A stretch of 64,000 nt of DNA from Lunularia cruciata (lineage: Eukaryota; Streptophyta; Marchantiopsida; Lunulariales; Lunulariaceae). Below, in pieces: positions 24,478-36,111 of this stretch. Positions within the stretch are counted from its first letter, which is position 1; every line of letters begins with the position of its first letter. Location of the stretch: the NCBI GenBank assembly GCA_948567375.1, contig OX419759.1, positions 31,721,493 to 31,785,492 on the forward strand, given 5' to 3'. Below the pieces are notes generated by a model. The model made no database searches. It saw only the letters and a list, made by a program, of their open reading frames with translations, and had not been told where the DNA came from. Both the position numbers and the translations under genes were made by a program.

Positions 24478-27400
24478 ATGTCACAAGACGATTGGTATTT
24501 AATGAATCTACAAGCTTTGGGAGTTGAATATATAACATTCGCTAGAAATGTTGCATTCAATAGTTTAGATGAGAAGACCATAATAGGTCTATTGAAAGCA
24601 TTGTCTAATATATATAAGAATATATATACCTTCAACTTCCAACAAAATGTACTTGATAAATCATTTATTCAACCTGAAAATGAGCAAGGGACACTTGATC
24701 ATGAATCACATCAATGAGTTCAACCTGATCACGAGCCAATAAGTTTGGTGGAAATCAGTTTTCTGACAGAATGCTGTTGTCCTTGCTTGAAAGTTGAAGT
24801 GCAATGGTAACAACAATAAGCAGTTCTTGTAGCTCAAAGAAACTGAAGTTTGAGGAGGTCTTAAATCTGAAACTCAATGAAGAAGAGAGAGCTTGGCATA
24901 AAATCTAGATTGACAATGATTGCATTTGAAAACATGGAGCATAACAAAAATCATAGTGGATCCAAGTCCAAGAGGAGAAACAAGTCTAGATCAAAAGGTG
25001 ATGGTATTTGCATTGTGGCAAGAAGCAGCACACAAGAAATAACTATTGATTCATAAAGAAGAATCCAAGTAAGATGTATGATGAGGATTTGGTGATGCAA
25101 TTGTAGAGGAAGTCAATGGTGTCATGATCCTTAGTGTAGACAGTTCTAGGGAGTCATGGATGCTTGATTTGAGAACTTCATTTCACTTTACCTCACCGAA
25201 GGAATGTATGTTGAATAACATTGTTGGTGATTTTGGAAAGGTTTATCTTGTTGATGATAGTCTTTGGACATTGTGGGTAGAGGTGATCTTCATATCAAAA
25301 TGCCAAATCAGTAGTGTGGAAATTGAGGAATGTTAAGCATGTTCCAAGCTTGAAGATAAATTTAATCTCACTTATGCAACTTTATAGTGAAGTGTATGTC
25401 ATAACCTTTGTAGGTGGTTCTTGGAAAATCACCAAAGGAATTATGGTGATTGCACAAGGGAACAAGTTGGAGACACTCTACATGACCAATTGTAATACCA
25501 ATAGCTAGACATATTAACTAGAGGTGAAAATTGGCTTGGTAACATCTAGAAGGATGTTATGTATGATGCGTCAGGTAGATCAGATAGATGTTTCACTGAT
25601 TGAGTACTTCTACTAATAGTGTAGGAGCCAAAAATAGCATAAATTTGTAATACCAAAGCTACACATATCATCCAGAGGTGAAAATTGGCTTGGTAATATT
25701 TGGGAGGATGTTCTATATGATAGGCTAGTAGATCAGATAGGATTGTTATCAAAAGAAGACTTTTACTAAGTGAAAATTGGCTTTGCAACATTTGGGAGGA
25801 TGCTATATATGATAGGCTAGGTAGATAAGATAGATGTGTCACAGAAAGAGGCCTTTTACTAAAAGTGTAGGAGTCAAAAATAGCCTAGAAACTTTAGCAA
25901 ATTTTGGAGGCCTAAACAAATGAATTAAGCCTTGAAAATATGCAGATCCCTCTCCAATAGAGGAAAGGCTAGTTTATCACTCCCCCAGGTTTGTCTCATC
26001 AACAACTTTCAAATAGTACCTCACCAACGCTATTTGGATATTCATACAAGAATATTCTCTAAAGATTCCATATGGTCAAAGATGGTTTGACCAACCAGAT
26101 AGGATCAGAACCAACATGTCACCCATGCATGCAACTAATCTGAGGGTAGAGATTGTTGCCATATCACCAATCCATGTATCTGATCTAAGGGTGGAGCTTC
26201 CTTCGGGGAAACACTCTTTGTTATATAATACAGTCAAGGTGTTCCTTTGGGGCATCGGGGGTTGAGGTGAAATTGTGTGTTTCTTCTTATGTGTTTCTCT
26301 TAGGTCTCTTATCCTTGGAAAAATACATCAACAATAATATGGACATGGTGGCACTTGTAGATATTATATCATATGGTAATCTTTGGCAATGCATAATCAA
26401 GCATATGAGTGAAAAAGACATGAAGTTTATGATGAAGAAGGATAAGCTGCAAAATCTAAAAATTATTGATGTAGGTCTTTGTGAAGATTGCATATTTGGG
26501 AAGGAAAAAAGGGTTAGTTTTTTGAAGTGTGGAAGAGGACCTAGGATAAGGAAGCTAGAGCCTATACACAAAGACTTGTGGGGTCATTCAACAGTTGCAA
26601 TTCTTGGAGGTTCATAGTATTATATCACTTTCTACATTACTCTACCAAGAAGGTTCGGGTATATTTCTTGAAGCACAAATTATAGATGTTTGCCACTTTC
26701 AAGAAGTGGAAAAGTTTAGTAGAAAATGTATTTGGTGCAAGTAAAAATGACTAAGATTTGACAATGGTAGTGAATATGACAAAAGTGAGTTCAAGGAATG
26801 TTGTATAGCAAATGGAATCAAAATGAAAAAGACCTTGCAGAGCATACAAAAGACATGAGTGCATGAATCAAACTCTAAATGAAAGAGCTAATAGCATGAT
26901 GATCCATGTTGTTGATTTGCCCAAGGTGCTCTAGGCTGAAGCAATCAACACCACAACATACGTGGTAAATAGAGGTCCATCAGTTGCCCAGAGTGGAGTG
27001 GATAGAAAAAATTAGTGAATTTGTCATACTTGAGAGTCTTTGGATGCATCTCTTATGTGCATGTCAACGTAGAGAAAACGTAGAGAAAAGGGACAAGTTA
27101 GATGAAAGTATTTCTTTATTGGATATGGTGCATATGACTTTGTATCCAAGTTTTTGGATGTGGAGAGCAAGAAAATCATCAAAAGCAAATAGGTGATATT
27201 CAATGAGCAAGCATCTATTTTACGAGGATAGAAAAACTCTAGATTTTGATAGTGTGGATGAGAAGAGCAAAGAAAAAAATCAAGTTGAGTTGCAAAAGAT
27301 GACTGAAGAAGATATTATCATAAGGGATCAAGGAAGCCCAAAAAACTCAAAACTACTCTGCCATAACCTCAACCATGTACACCACCACTGAGGAGATGTA

Positions 27401-29000
27401 AAGAATTACAAGATCACCAACCAAGTTTAGGGTGTTTCTGCATTAACTGCTATTGAAATAGAGGTGATCATGAATGTTACAAAAAAGCCATGTGAAGTGA
27501 AGACTTGATGAAGTTTGAGCTTGACATGAACGACAAGATGAGATTCTTGGATAAAAGTAAAACTTGGGAGCTCAGTTTACTACCAAAAGGCAAGAATGCT
27601 TTACAAAACAAGTGAGTTTATAAGGATAGCAAAAGGTACAAAGCAAGGTTAGTTATGATTGGTTCCAAGAGAAGGAAAGGATTGATTACATTGAGATTTT
27701 CTCACCGGCAGTCAAGCACTCAACAATTATGGTGGTTCTCAATATAGTGGTAACAAAGACATGTATCTGTATCTAGAGCAAATGGATGTAACTATTGAGT
27801 TTCTACATAATGAGATTGATGAAGATATCTACATGAAACAATTTATTGGCTTTGTAGTCCCTAGCAAAGAGAACTTGTTATGCAAGTGGAAGATAGGTAT
27901 ATATAGTTTGAAACAAGCTCCAAAATTATTTTACAAGAAATTTAATAAGTTCATGATCAATAATAGATTTTGAGAGGTTGTTAAGAAGATCATTGTTGTT
28001 ATCACAAGACTCTTGAGAGCAGTTTTATCATCTTACTTTTGTATGTTGATGATTTGTTTAAAGTTGGACCGAACATACTAGAGGTTGAGAGATAGAAGAA
28101 AGAATTATCAAGGGGGGTTTTGCAAAGAATATGGATGCAACACAAAAAATACTTGGGCTGAAGATTGAAATGGATAGTTGAGGCTCTCTCAAGGTAGCTA
28201 TATTGGAAAGGTCCTAGAAAAGTTCAACATGACAGATGCAAGTTGCACCTTTGGTTAGTCACATTAAGCTATAAAAGGAACAGTCCCCCAAGGATGATGA
28301 ACAGCTAAAGGATATGTTAAAGGTACAATATGCTTTAGTTATAGGTAGCTTAATGTATGCAAAGATATGTACTAGACCAAACATTGCATATGTAGTGGGA
28401 GCTATGAACAGGTATACGGCAAATGTGGGAAGACAACAATGGGAGGTTATCAAATAGATTTTTTAGATACTTAAAAGGTACCCAAGTTATGGGTTTGTGT
28501 TATAGAAGAGGAAATAAGACACTACAAGGTTTTGTGGATGAAAACCATGAGAAGCACCATAGATTATATTTATACCATAGGTGGGACAACATTGAGTTGG
28601 TTCTCACAATTGTAAAAGATTGTTGCTCTTTTGACAATTGAGGCAAAATATGTTGCAATCATAGAAGCTAGTGAGGAGATTACTTGGCTATGGAATCTTT
28701 TAAAGGAGTTAGGCAAAGAGCAAAGTTGTAGCATTTTGTTATGTGACAGTCAAAGTTCTATTCACTTAGCAAAGAATCTAATGTTCTATGTTAGAACTAA
28801 ATACATATAGTTGAGATATCACTTCATCCAAAAGTTACTTGAAGATGGCTGTTTGTCACTGGAAAAGATTCAAAGTGCCAAGAATTGAACCGATCTGTTG
28901 ACAAAGACAATCAATGCAAAGAAATAAAGGTTACGCATAACCTCAATGGGCCTCCTAGAAAAGCTAAATGGAAGTAACATATGAGTATGTAAATCAAGGT
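24478..29000 (+). pseudogene. Copia gag-pol remnants
   Basis: Pieces in different frames, in order: gag (24478-24717, SQDDWYLMNLQALGVEY) and a zinc-knuckle relic near 25010 (HCGKKQHTRNNY, first Cys lost). The protease relic at 25124 reads SWMLDLRTSFHFT, where the catalytic Asp-Ser-Gly has become Asp-Leu-Arg. Integrase zinc/GAG-pre (26380-26617) has IIKHMSEKDMK, LCEDCIFGKEKR and DLWGHSTVAILGGS. RT (27761-27973) shows FLHNEIDEDIYMKQ, and a LYVDD-like stretch lies near 28040. RNase H (about 28640-28900) has EAKYVAIIEASEEITWLW and LLCDSQSSIHLAKN. It is non-functional. Confidence 0.8.
25491..26327 (+). repeat. Solo chromovirus LTR inside the copia element
   Basis: The 5' end is TGTAATACCAATAGCTA, and the body (GGAGGCCTAAAC, GGTTTGACCAACCAGATAGGA, TTTGGGGCATC) matches the LTRs at 43.8, 49.6 and 63.0 kb in reverse or direct orientation. 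The 3' end is eroded (CCTTGGAAAAATACA for CCTCGGAGTATTACA). At 837 bp it is longer than the others because the GGTGAAAATTGGCTT block occurs three times. No clean target duplication is visible (CCAAT against TCAAC). Confidence 0.8.
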
Positions 29001-29065
29001 ACGGAAGTTTAATAATTTTTTTTGAAAGATGCATATTCAAAAATATCAATCTCCAAGTGGGAGAG

Positions 29066-29567
29066 TCGAGAGGAGTTAGAGCCTTATTTCTATTTGTTAT
29101 CATACGATTAATCTTATCTGGGATGTTGAGATATGCAGCTCAGATTGAGTGTAGCACACAGATTATCCAATGTCAGCATAAAATATCAATATGAAAGAAA
29201 ATCAAAGTTAGTTCTTGGTGAACGTGATAGTTCGTTTATCTAGTTGCTGGAGCTAGTCGGGAGAGAGCTTGTCAAGAGAAGTTGATCATGTTAGACTCAG
29301 GAAAAGATTGATGCTCGAAATTGGATGTAGGACTTGTAAGAAAGAGCTTACTTTATTCCTAGAAATCCATGTAAGGACTATCAATCTAATAATATACCAT
29401 GTGTATGGGCCGAAGACGTAGGAGAACGAGACTCTAACCACGTTAAATCTCGTGTATCTGCTTACGTGTAATCAATATTTTATATTCTTTCTCTTTGCTG
29501 TGTAGGGTAGATCCCTAACACCTCGGATCATCGCTAGAGATCGAGATAGATTACAGGATCTCTAACA
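29066..29567 (+). repeat. Copia 3' LTR
   Basis: The LTR starts after the purine tract at 29051-29065 and ends GGATCTCTAACA immediately before the AGGCA duplication. The expected TG start is eroded to TC. Confidence 0.78.
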
Positions 29568-29572
29568 AGGCA

Positions 29573-31735
29573 CTCGTGAACGCAATGCGCAATTCTTGAA
29601 TGAAAGAGCTGCCTGTGCCTTTTAAGTAGCACCATCTGAACTCTTCTCGAACTGAGGCTTGGTTAGGAAGCTTTATGCACTTTACGCGCACCAACTGAAG
29701 GTAGTGTAGACTATCACTTCCCGATGACCTGGGTGTTGAACCGGCAGTAACAGCAACGGAGATAAACGAACTCAAGAGCATGTCTCAAACGATAGACGTG
29801 AATCAAATTCGACTGCCGGGAACCCAGAAAGATCAAACTCACTGACTTGTCAGCGCTTACCTGAAGAAACAGATGCATGGCGCTTAATACACTATTCAAT
29901 CTCAAGCATGGTGGTGATTGACGTAAGAGCAAATTTTCTCAGCTAGAATACTTTAAAGACATGAGTACCTTCTGTTCCTCTTTGACAGAAACAATACCAT
30001 ACCACATATGAGAATTATAAACATGATCATAATGAACCTTAGGGATTATTAGTCTGTTTTATTGTTGGATTGTTTTTCCGTGATACACCTATAGTGGATA
30101 TATTTTGACCCTAAGTTTCAATTTCAGGTATATATGAACTTCATCTAGTACAATCTAGGGTTAGTTTGCCCAGTGTTACTGATATTTATCAGGTGCTTTT
30201 ACAACGATTCAAAAACAAAGAAATATATAGCTTTGAACGAGAAAATAATCTCAATGTGACAAGTTTCACCGTTCAAATTATCCTAAGATGTTTTCATATA
30301 GTCGATGTTCACAATTTGAACTAGATAAGCTGATAAAATTATTCCCTCTCAATTTAAGGCAAATGAATATATAATCTGGTAAACACCCAACCCACTGATG
30401 CATATAATATTTGAATTATTCAATATTTGCAAGATATTTTAAAATAAACGTGCAAAGTTGATAGCTTCAAATCAGAGGACTTGATAAATTTGCTATCTTA
30501 ATTTCCCCTTATATAAAATATATGATTATAGAAATAAGCTAGATTGTGTACGAAAAGCTAGAGATCTTCATCGTCTTGATAAAAAACTTGATAATCGATG
30601 TTGATCCATAGAAACTTTATCACGAATATCACATAAACATGATCCATAAATTCTTATACAATTATTTATATATATTAAATTATTATCTATCCACATAATA
30701 TTGAAATTATTTTTATTTTAGTCCTTGTGAGTAAAACTTAATTCATGCACTCATAAATCATCAACTTGTAGAAAATTTAATTTGATAATACTTATAAATA
30801 TTGATTTATTTGAAACCTAGTAATAAAATTTATGGTTCATCAACATATTTTCTTGTAATAAAAAGCTCATGAGGAAAATTGATCATAAAATTGTAAAATT
30901 TTGATTTAATAAATCTTGTGCATATGCTTATTATGAATGATTTGGCATTTAACTTTATTAATTAAAAATTTAATCATCTTATCAATTAAATTAAAAGCTC
31001 ATGAAGTAATTAAAATTTGAGTTTGAACCCAAACTTTTATCATGTCTGATATTCCACCGTGGATTATAAACTAGAAAGAAAAACTAATTATAGTGCGATA
31101 CGAACTAGAAACCAAGTTAACTGAAATATTTTAAAAATTTATACAAAGCAAAATTATGGTATACTTTATATCCTAATTACATTAAGATTGAAGGGTATAT
31201 ATCAGGTGGGGCTATTGTAATTTTCCCCCACATTTCATTGGTTATGAAGCTTTATGCAGCTCTCCAAAGAGTTGATAGACAGGAACCCATCAATGAAACA
31301 GCGGAAACTGCGAAGTGAGTACTGCAATGTCTTAGGCGCTTATCATACGCCCGGTCAGCTTATTTAATGGATTGAAAGACCATCACATGCACAATGTGTA
31401 CATATTCATTGGCTCTAATACCGTCATCTAACAACTGCTTACATCTATCCTAAGTAGCTAGCTTCTCAAGACGATTGTCTGTTTAAATTCCAGAAAGCTC
31501 TCTATCAGGCATGTTCGCTTCACTGACAAGTTCTCAGCAGGACATGTTGACTCCTGTGAGCATCAACCTGGGTTGAATGTCAACACTAGATCATAACTTT
31601 AGCTGATAATTAAAATTGTAGCTAGATATGTCTACGCATTCAAAGGTTCACTACTCTGAGGTTCAAGTATGTATATAACCCAATCCAAGTGCTGGATTGA
31701 ATGCTTAAACATCAACTCGGGGGGACATACGATAA
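29573..31735. other. Very AT-rich intergenic
   Basis: No gene, RNA or repeat could be supported. From about 30000 to 31250 the sequence is strongly AT-rich with no open frame of interest. Confidence 0.55.
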
Positions 31736-33295
31736 TCAATATTGAGGCCAGTTCCTTGCACATCCTTCCGGGGTTGTGTCGAATCTCTCGGTGTCTGTGC
31801 AGTAGTCATAGATCACATAGTTGTACTGGATGCGCTTCAAGTCTGCAACCTGCTTGCTCGTCAGCTTTGAGACACCTTCCTCATCTTTACCATACCAGAT
31901 TTTGTACAGTTTCTTGTAGCACACGTTAGAGTTGTCTCCGCTGTGGACAGTGATCCTGAATCAATTTCAAAGTCCTTGTATGATGCAGTGAATGGCTGCT
32001 TGGACCAGTCAGTCTTGTCTGCACCTCCTCGAGTGGCCCACAATTCTCCGTTCCAGATGCTGGAGTAGATGTACATTGGTTGGTACTCAAGGTACGGGAT
32101 ACCAAGATCCTTGGCGTTGTGGAACACTCGGATAACGACGTCATCGACGTAAAACCTGCAGGAACCCTATTTTGTTAGATCTAGATGCACTTATTATCGT
32201 AATCGCAAAGCCTGTTGGTAGTACCATCTCGTGTTTCCTGGTATGCACTAGGAGCTAATGATTTCTACTGTTTCCAATACCACTCAACCAGATGATCAAT
32301 CTAATATGTATTTTAAGTCACGTTCGAAATTGTCATCTAAGCGTAGGAGCCTCAGACTACATGATTGGTTGGATGTGATTTTTGGAGCTGTGATTCTCTT
32401 ACAAGATCATGCGCTGGTTCCACATAATGCCGTAGTAGTGATAATCTTCAGCTGGATCGAACCAGAGGTAGATACGTTGTTCCCGGTCTCCCTTTCCCTC
32501 AACGAAGACATTGGTTTGTAGAATGTACGGTTGGCCGGTCACGTTACCCAGAAACTCAAAGTCTAGCTCGCACCAATTCTTGAAAATTGAGGCAAGCTGC
32601 ATTCAAGCGAGTTATCGAGAGATCATTATTCTGGAAAATGATAACTGGATCTATATTCAGAGGCAGCAGATATAACCAAATCGAATCAAGCTGTAAGGTT
32701 ACGCGAATTATCTCAATGACATCCGAAAATTACTCCATCAACAAACAATTATAGTCATTAAATGGATTGAGTTGAGAGGAGATCACTTCCATAGAAAGAG
32801 GTGACAGTACCAGCAGAGTTCCCTCCAACCAGCTTCAGTTTCATACCAATATGACCGTACAGAAAAGGGAACTTGGACCGAAATCCAGAACCTAAGGATG
32901 AAAGCCATGATTTCGTGAGTGATCAGATCTAGATTTGAAACCGCAGTTGGTGGTGGAGGACGAGTCCTCCACCAGTCTTTATTTACAAGACTAGAACCAG
33001 TTGGAAGAAAATTCAGCTAAGCTGGAGCAACCACAAATGTTAGACGAGACCTCGCGGCTCACAAGTAATAATATCTAGATATGAGGTTTAGAGTTAGAGA
33101 TGTACCACTTGTGTTGTCAAGACGAAGATCAACGACATCGCCAGCATACTGGTTTCGTTCTGGATGCTCCGGGTACCTGACGTTCCAGTCACCAAAGTTG
33201 ACATACAAATTGTCCCAAAACTTGGTCGCTTGTGCAACAGAGAGGAAAAGATTAGTTAAGCACAACAAGACGAGTGCCGTCTTCATCTTATCCAT
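31736..33295 (-). pseudogene. Xyloglucan endotransglucosylase/hydrolase, damaged
   Basis: XTH enzymes cut and rejoin wall xyloglucan. Four exons are recognisable on the minus strand: 33106-33295, 32791-32891, 32403-32596 and 31736-32155. The product has a signal peptide (MDKMKTALVLLCLTNLFLSVAQA), the GH16 catalytic strand ELDFEFLGN with Glu107, Asp109 and Glu111 intact, an adjacent N-glycosylation site (NVT), [15 protein letters not shown] and the XTH C-terminal Cys region ending YDYCTDTERF. Two lesions stand out. The exon 2 donor reads TAT|GGAAGT where GTAAGT would give perfect phase to exon 3. A one-base loss near 31952-31960 shifts exon 4 between YKDFEID and the C-terminal frame. The HDE triad start is WCE. 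Sequencing error or a non-canonical splice is possible, but two faults favour a pseudogene. Confidence 0.8.
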
Positions 33296-33429
33296 GGCTG
33301 TGCACTGTCAAGAATATCTGCTGCCTCAACCTGTCTCCTCCCTGTATTGATGTCAAAGTGGTGGTACTAATCCTAAGTAAAACTCGATTCTAGTGATGTT
33401 AAGATAGACAGATCTAGATGTATCCTGTG

Positions 33430-33525
33430 AAATGCACCACTAGCATCACTTGAACTCCTTCTCCTTCTACCTCTATCAAGAGAGGTAGAAGGAGAAGGAG
33501 TTCAAGTGATGCTAGTGGTGCATTT
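33430..33525. repeat. Perfect 45-bp inverted repeat with 6-nt loop
   Basis: Arms 33430-33474 and 33481-33525 are exact reverse complements around the loop ATCAAG. The arms contain CTCCTTCTCCTTCTACCTCT and its complement, and GCACCACTAGCATCACTTGA. It lies about 135 bp upstream of the XTH start codon, so in its promoter or 5' UTR. Transcription in either direction would give a fully paired hairpin. Confidence 0.95.
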
Positions 33526-36111
33526 TGGACTTATATTTGTTTGACAATTTGCCATCTTTCTTGTGAAAAATGAAACAGTCATTCTACGCGTTAACAGTCG
33601 AATTCAGCCATTGCTTCAGGTAGAGTGACAAGTCTGACTCGTAAACATCGGAACGATCGTCTTCTATTCTAGTTTACTAATCCACGATCGTGGTCTGGAG
33701 TTGGGATTATGAGCAACTTTGAAGGAAAGAATCTCAACAGTTCTGACCAGCCCATCATACGCGTCAGCAAGTGTACATATGTCTCACTTGCTGACGAGAA
33801 GCTGGAATATAGAACATTCCTTGGGTAATCCTGACTATGACAACACACGAAGCTATTAATCACTTGATGCGAATTATGATGTGCTCAAACATGCGCCTTC
33901 TCATCCTCGTTCCTGAAGGTTGAATTGCTAGAGTTGAACACATTTTGACAAGAGGCGAATACACTGTAGCTACGGACAAACGCAGTCATACTGTACATAA
34001 GATGTCCATGAACCAAATAATTTGACTTCAATTTCAGGAACTGACGGTTCCCCATATCGATCTGAAGCTGATTCCATTGCCATAGGTTCATCAAATACTG
34101 CATATATGAAATGAGCTAGAAATACAAGGACCCTATCATGAAACAGTAATTATAGAAGGAGAGTGGATGGCATGGAATTACTCTAGGTGTTGTTCCACCT
34201 CACAGATATTGTATTAAACAAGCTGAGCCTCACTTTCCTTCTTGGTAAGATCTAGACAAAGTGCCGTTAAGTGGCACGGGCAATATAAAATGGACAGAAC
34301 ACTTAATCAATGAAAAGATATGCAATTCAGTTGCGATGTCCTGCTCCCAATGATAATACGGTTACATAGCTTTTCCTGCCTTTGAATTCAGTCTCCTATA
34401 TGCACTCAGGTTGTGTATTCTTTGGTTCGTTTTCCGTCCATTCTGTGTGTGCGGTTAGAACTCATGCCCTGCCCTGATTCAACTCAACTTGCATACTCCA
34501 ATGAAGTATATACAGGACGGGGGGAGAACTTAATCCTGGAGTAATATTTAATGCTTGTGCGTTGGGCTTTCTTCCTTATCTTGTGCTTGTGATCGACGTG
34601 TCGAGCTGGACTGGTGTTAAAATATATCTAGAAATTAAAAATTTCACCAACACGAGTCAATATAGGACTTTTGAGCAACAGACCGGAAAACAGGAGGAAT
34701 TGAAAATAAAGAAAGCACTGTTAAAAATTTCCCAGTCTTTCTGGTCCGGATCTGTAGGTACCGTACTATAAAAATGGAAACCATGTCAATGAGATATCGA
34801 TATCCACCTTCTGATTAGGATGTGGTATTTCGACGGATAGAAGAGCAAGTGATGACAATTCCAAATGCATGAATTGTCTGAATCATAAGCTACTTGCTTA
34901 AGCTAGTTAGATCTGGTATTCAGTCTAGTCGTCTTCGGTAGCAGCTATAGACATGGTCAAAGACACGAAACAAGTCTTTGCTCGTCACTTGGGGAAATAG
35001 GTGGTGGAGATAACGTGCCTCTTACAGATTGTACTGTCAGTAACTCACAAAGACAGAAATCGGAGACTCGATAATTCTCTGTCAACTGCCCAAAACGTCA
35101 GAATTCAATTCAAAACTCAATTCAGAAATAGACACCGGATATTGGAAATAAACTTCTGAGCATATGCTTGCACGGTGTATTGAAAATGAAAAGAGTTGGC
35201 GGCTATCGGAGCACATAATCGTCTAATCGTAAAGCTAGTATATTTAAGGTGATTAGGTTCACTGGATGCTGGCCTATGAAATTACTTTCCACGAGATTTC
35301 CAGTGGACATCGTCCCTTCAGACCCGTGAGTTGTTGACTCTCAGTTGCAACCACATGCCATTATGGTGATGATCTTCTCCTGAACCACACTGCGATAACA
35401 ACTGGAGCTGGTATGAGTTGGGATCACATACTTCTCATGCTACTTGATCATCAACTGTAAACGCTAAGTGCAGATCTGGAACTAATGTCCAAGCACTAGC
35501 GTACTGGCCATGACAATCATATGAAATCTTGGGATCAATATTTATTACTGGGCCTTACAGGATCAAATTTATCGAGGCTGCGTTCGGATCCGTCTCTCAC
35601 GCACGTGGTACTTGTAAGTGGAATGATATTCAACTGCAAGGTTGAGTGGGACAGCTGATGTAGAGATACACTTTGCTTTGTGGCTTTCCTGCAAATTTTT
35701 TGAGAGTATTTAAATATTTACGGTACAAGTCATCACTCAAGGAGGACACAAACTGAAGAACGAAACACAGCTGAATATCAGATCCTGTGATATGATTGAG
35801 CAGGAAATGTAGTCACTCATCAGCATGTGCCAAAACAATGATCTAACTCGAGCAACTGATAAATAGTTGCGGTTCACTAATTCTAGATGTGGACTTGACG
35901 TCGGCACACCTTGCCACCGATCTTGCGTGATTGTTCCGTCGATCAATACATAACGCTAAACAGGTTCGGGTTTGAATTACTCTGAGCATCTGCGTTCATA
36001 CCTTCCCTCAGACATCTGCTCCAGTTTGCACGTTTTCTTCTCTCCAGTCAAACTACGCTAGGAGCAAGCTAGCTTCGATCTTCTCCGGGGGCAATCTGAG
36101 TGGGGACATCC
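33526..36111. other. Intergenic, no gene recognised
   Basis: Only short frames without domain features occur here. The region separates the divergently oriented XTH (-) and GH27 (+) genes and presumably includes the GH27 promoter at its right end. Confidence 0.5.

Larger units (their letters stand above)
23723..29567 (+). mobile_element. Ty1/copia LTR retrotransposon, decayed
   Basis: Two related LTRs (23723-24233 and 29066-29567) enclose copia-order remnants: gag, a protease relic, integrase, RT and RNase H. The 5-bp duplications AGGCA at 23718-23722 and 29568-29572 match exactly and define the insertion. A purine tract, AAGTGGGAGAG, ends just before the 3' LTR. The LTRs have diverged visibly and the coding region has many stops and shifts, so the element is old. 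A chromovirus solo LTR (25491-26327) later landed between the protease and integrase remnants. Confidence 0.88.

Noticed and set aside
33430-33525. Hairpin as a rho-independent terminator
   Set aside because: The genome is eukaryotic, the arms are far too long and there is no U-tract logic.
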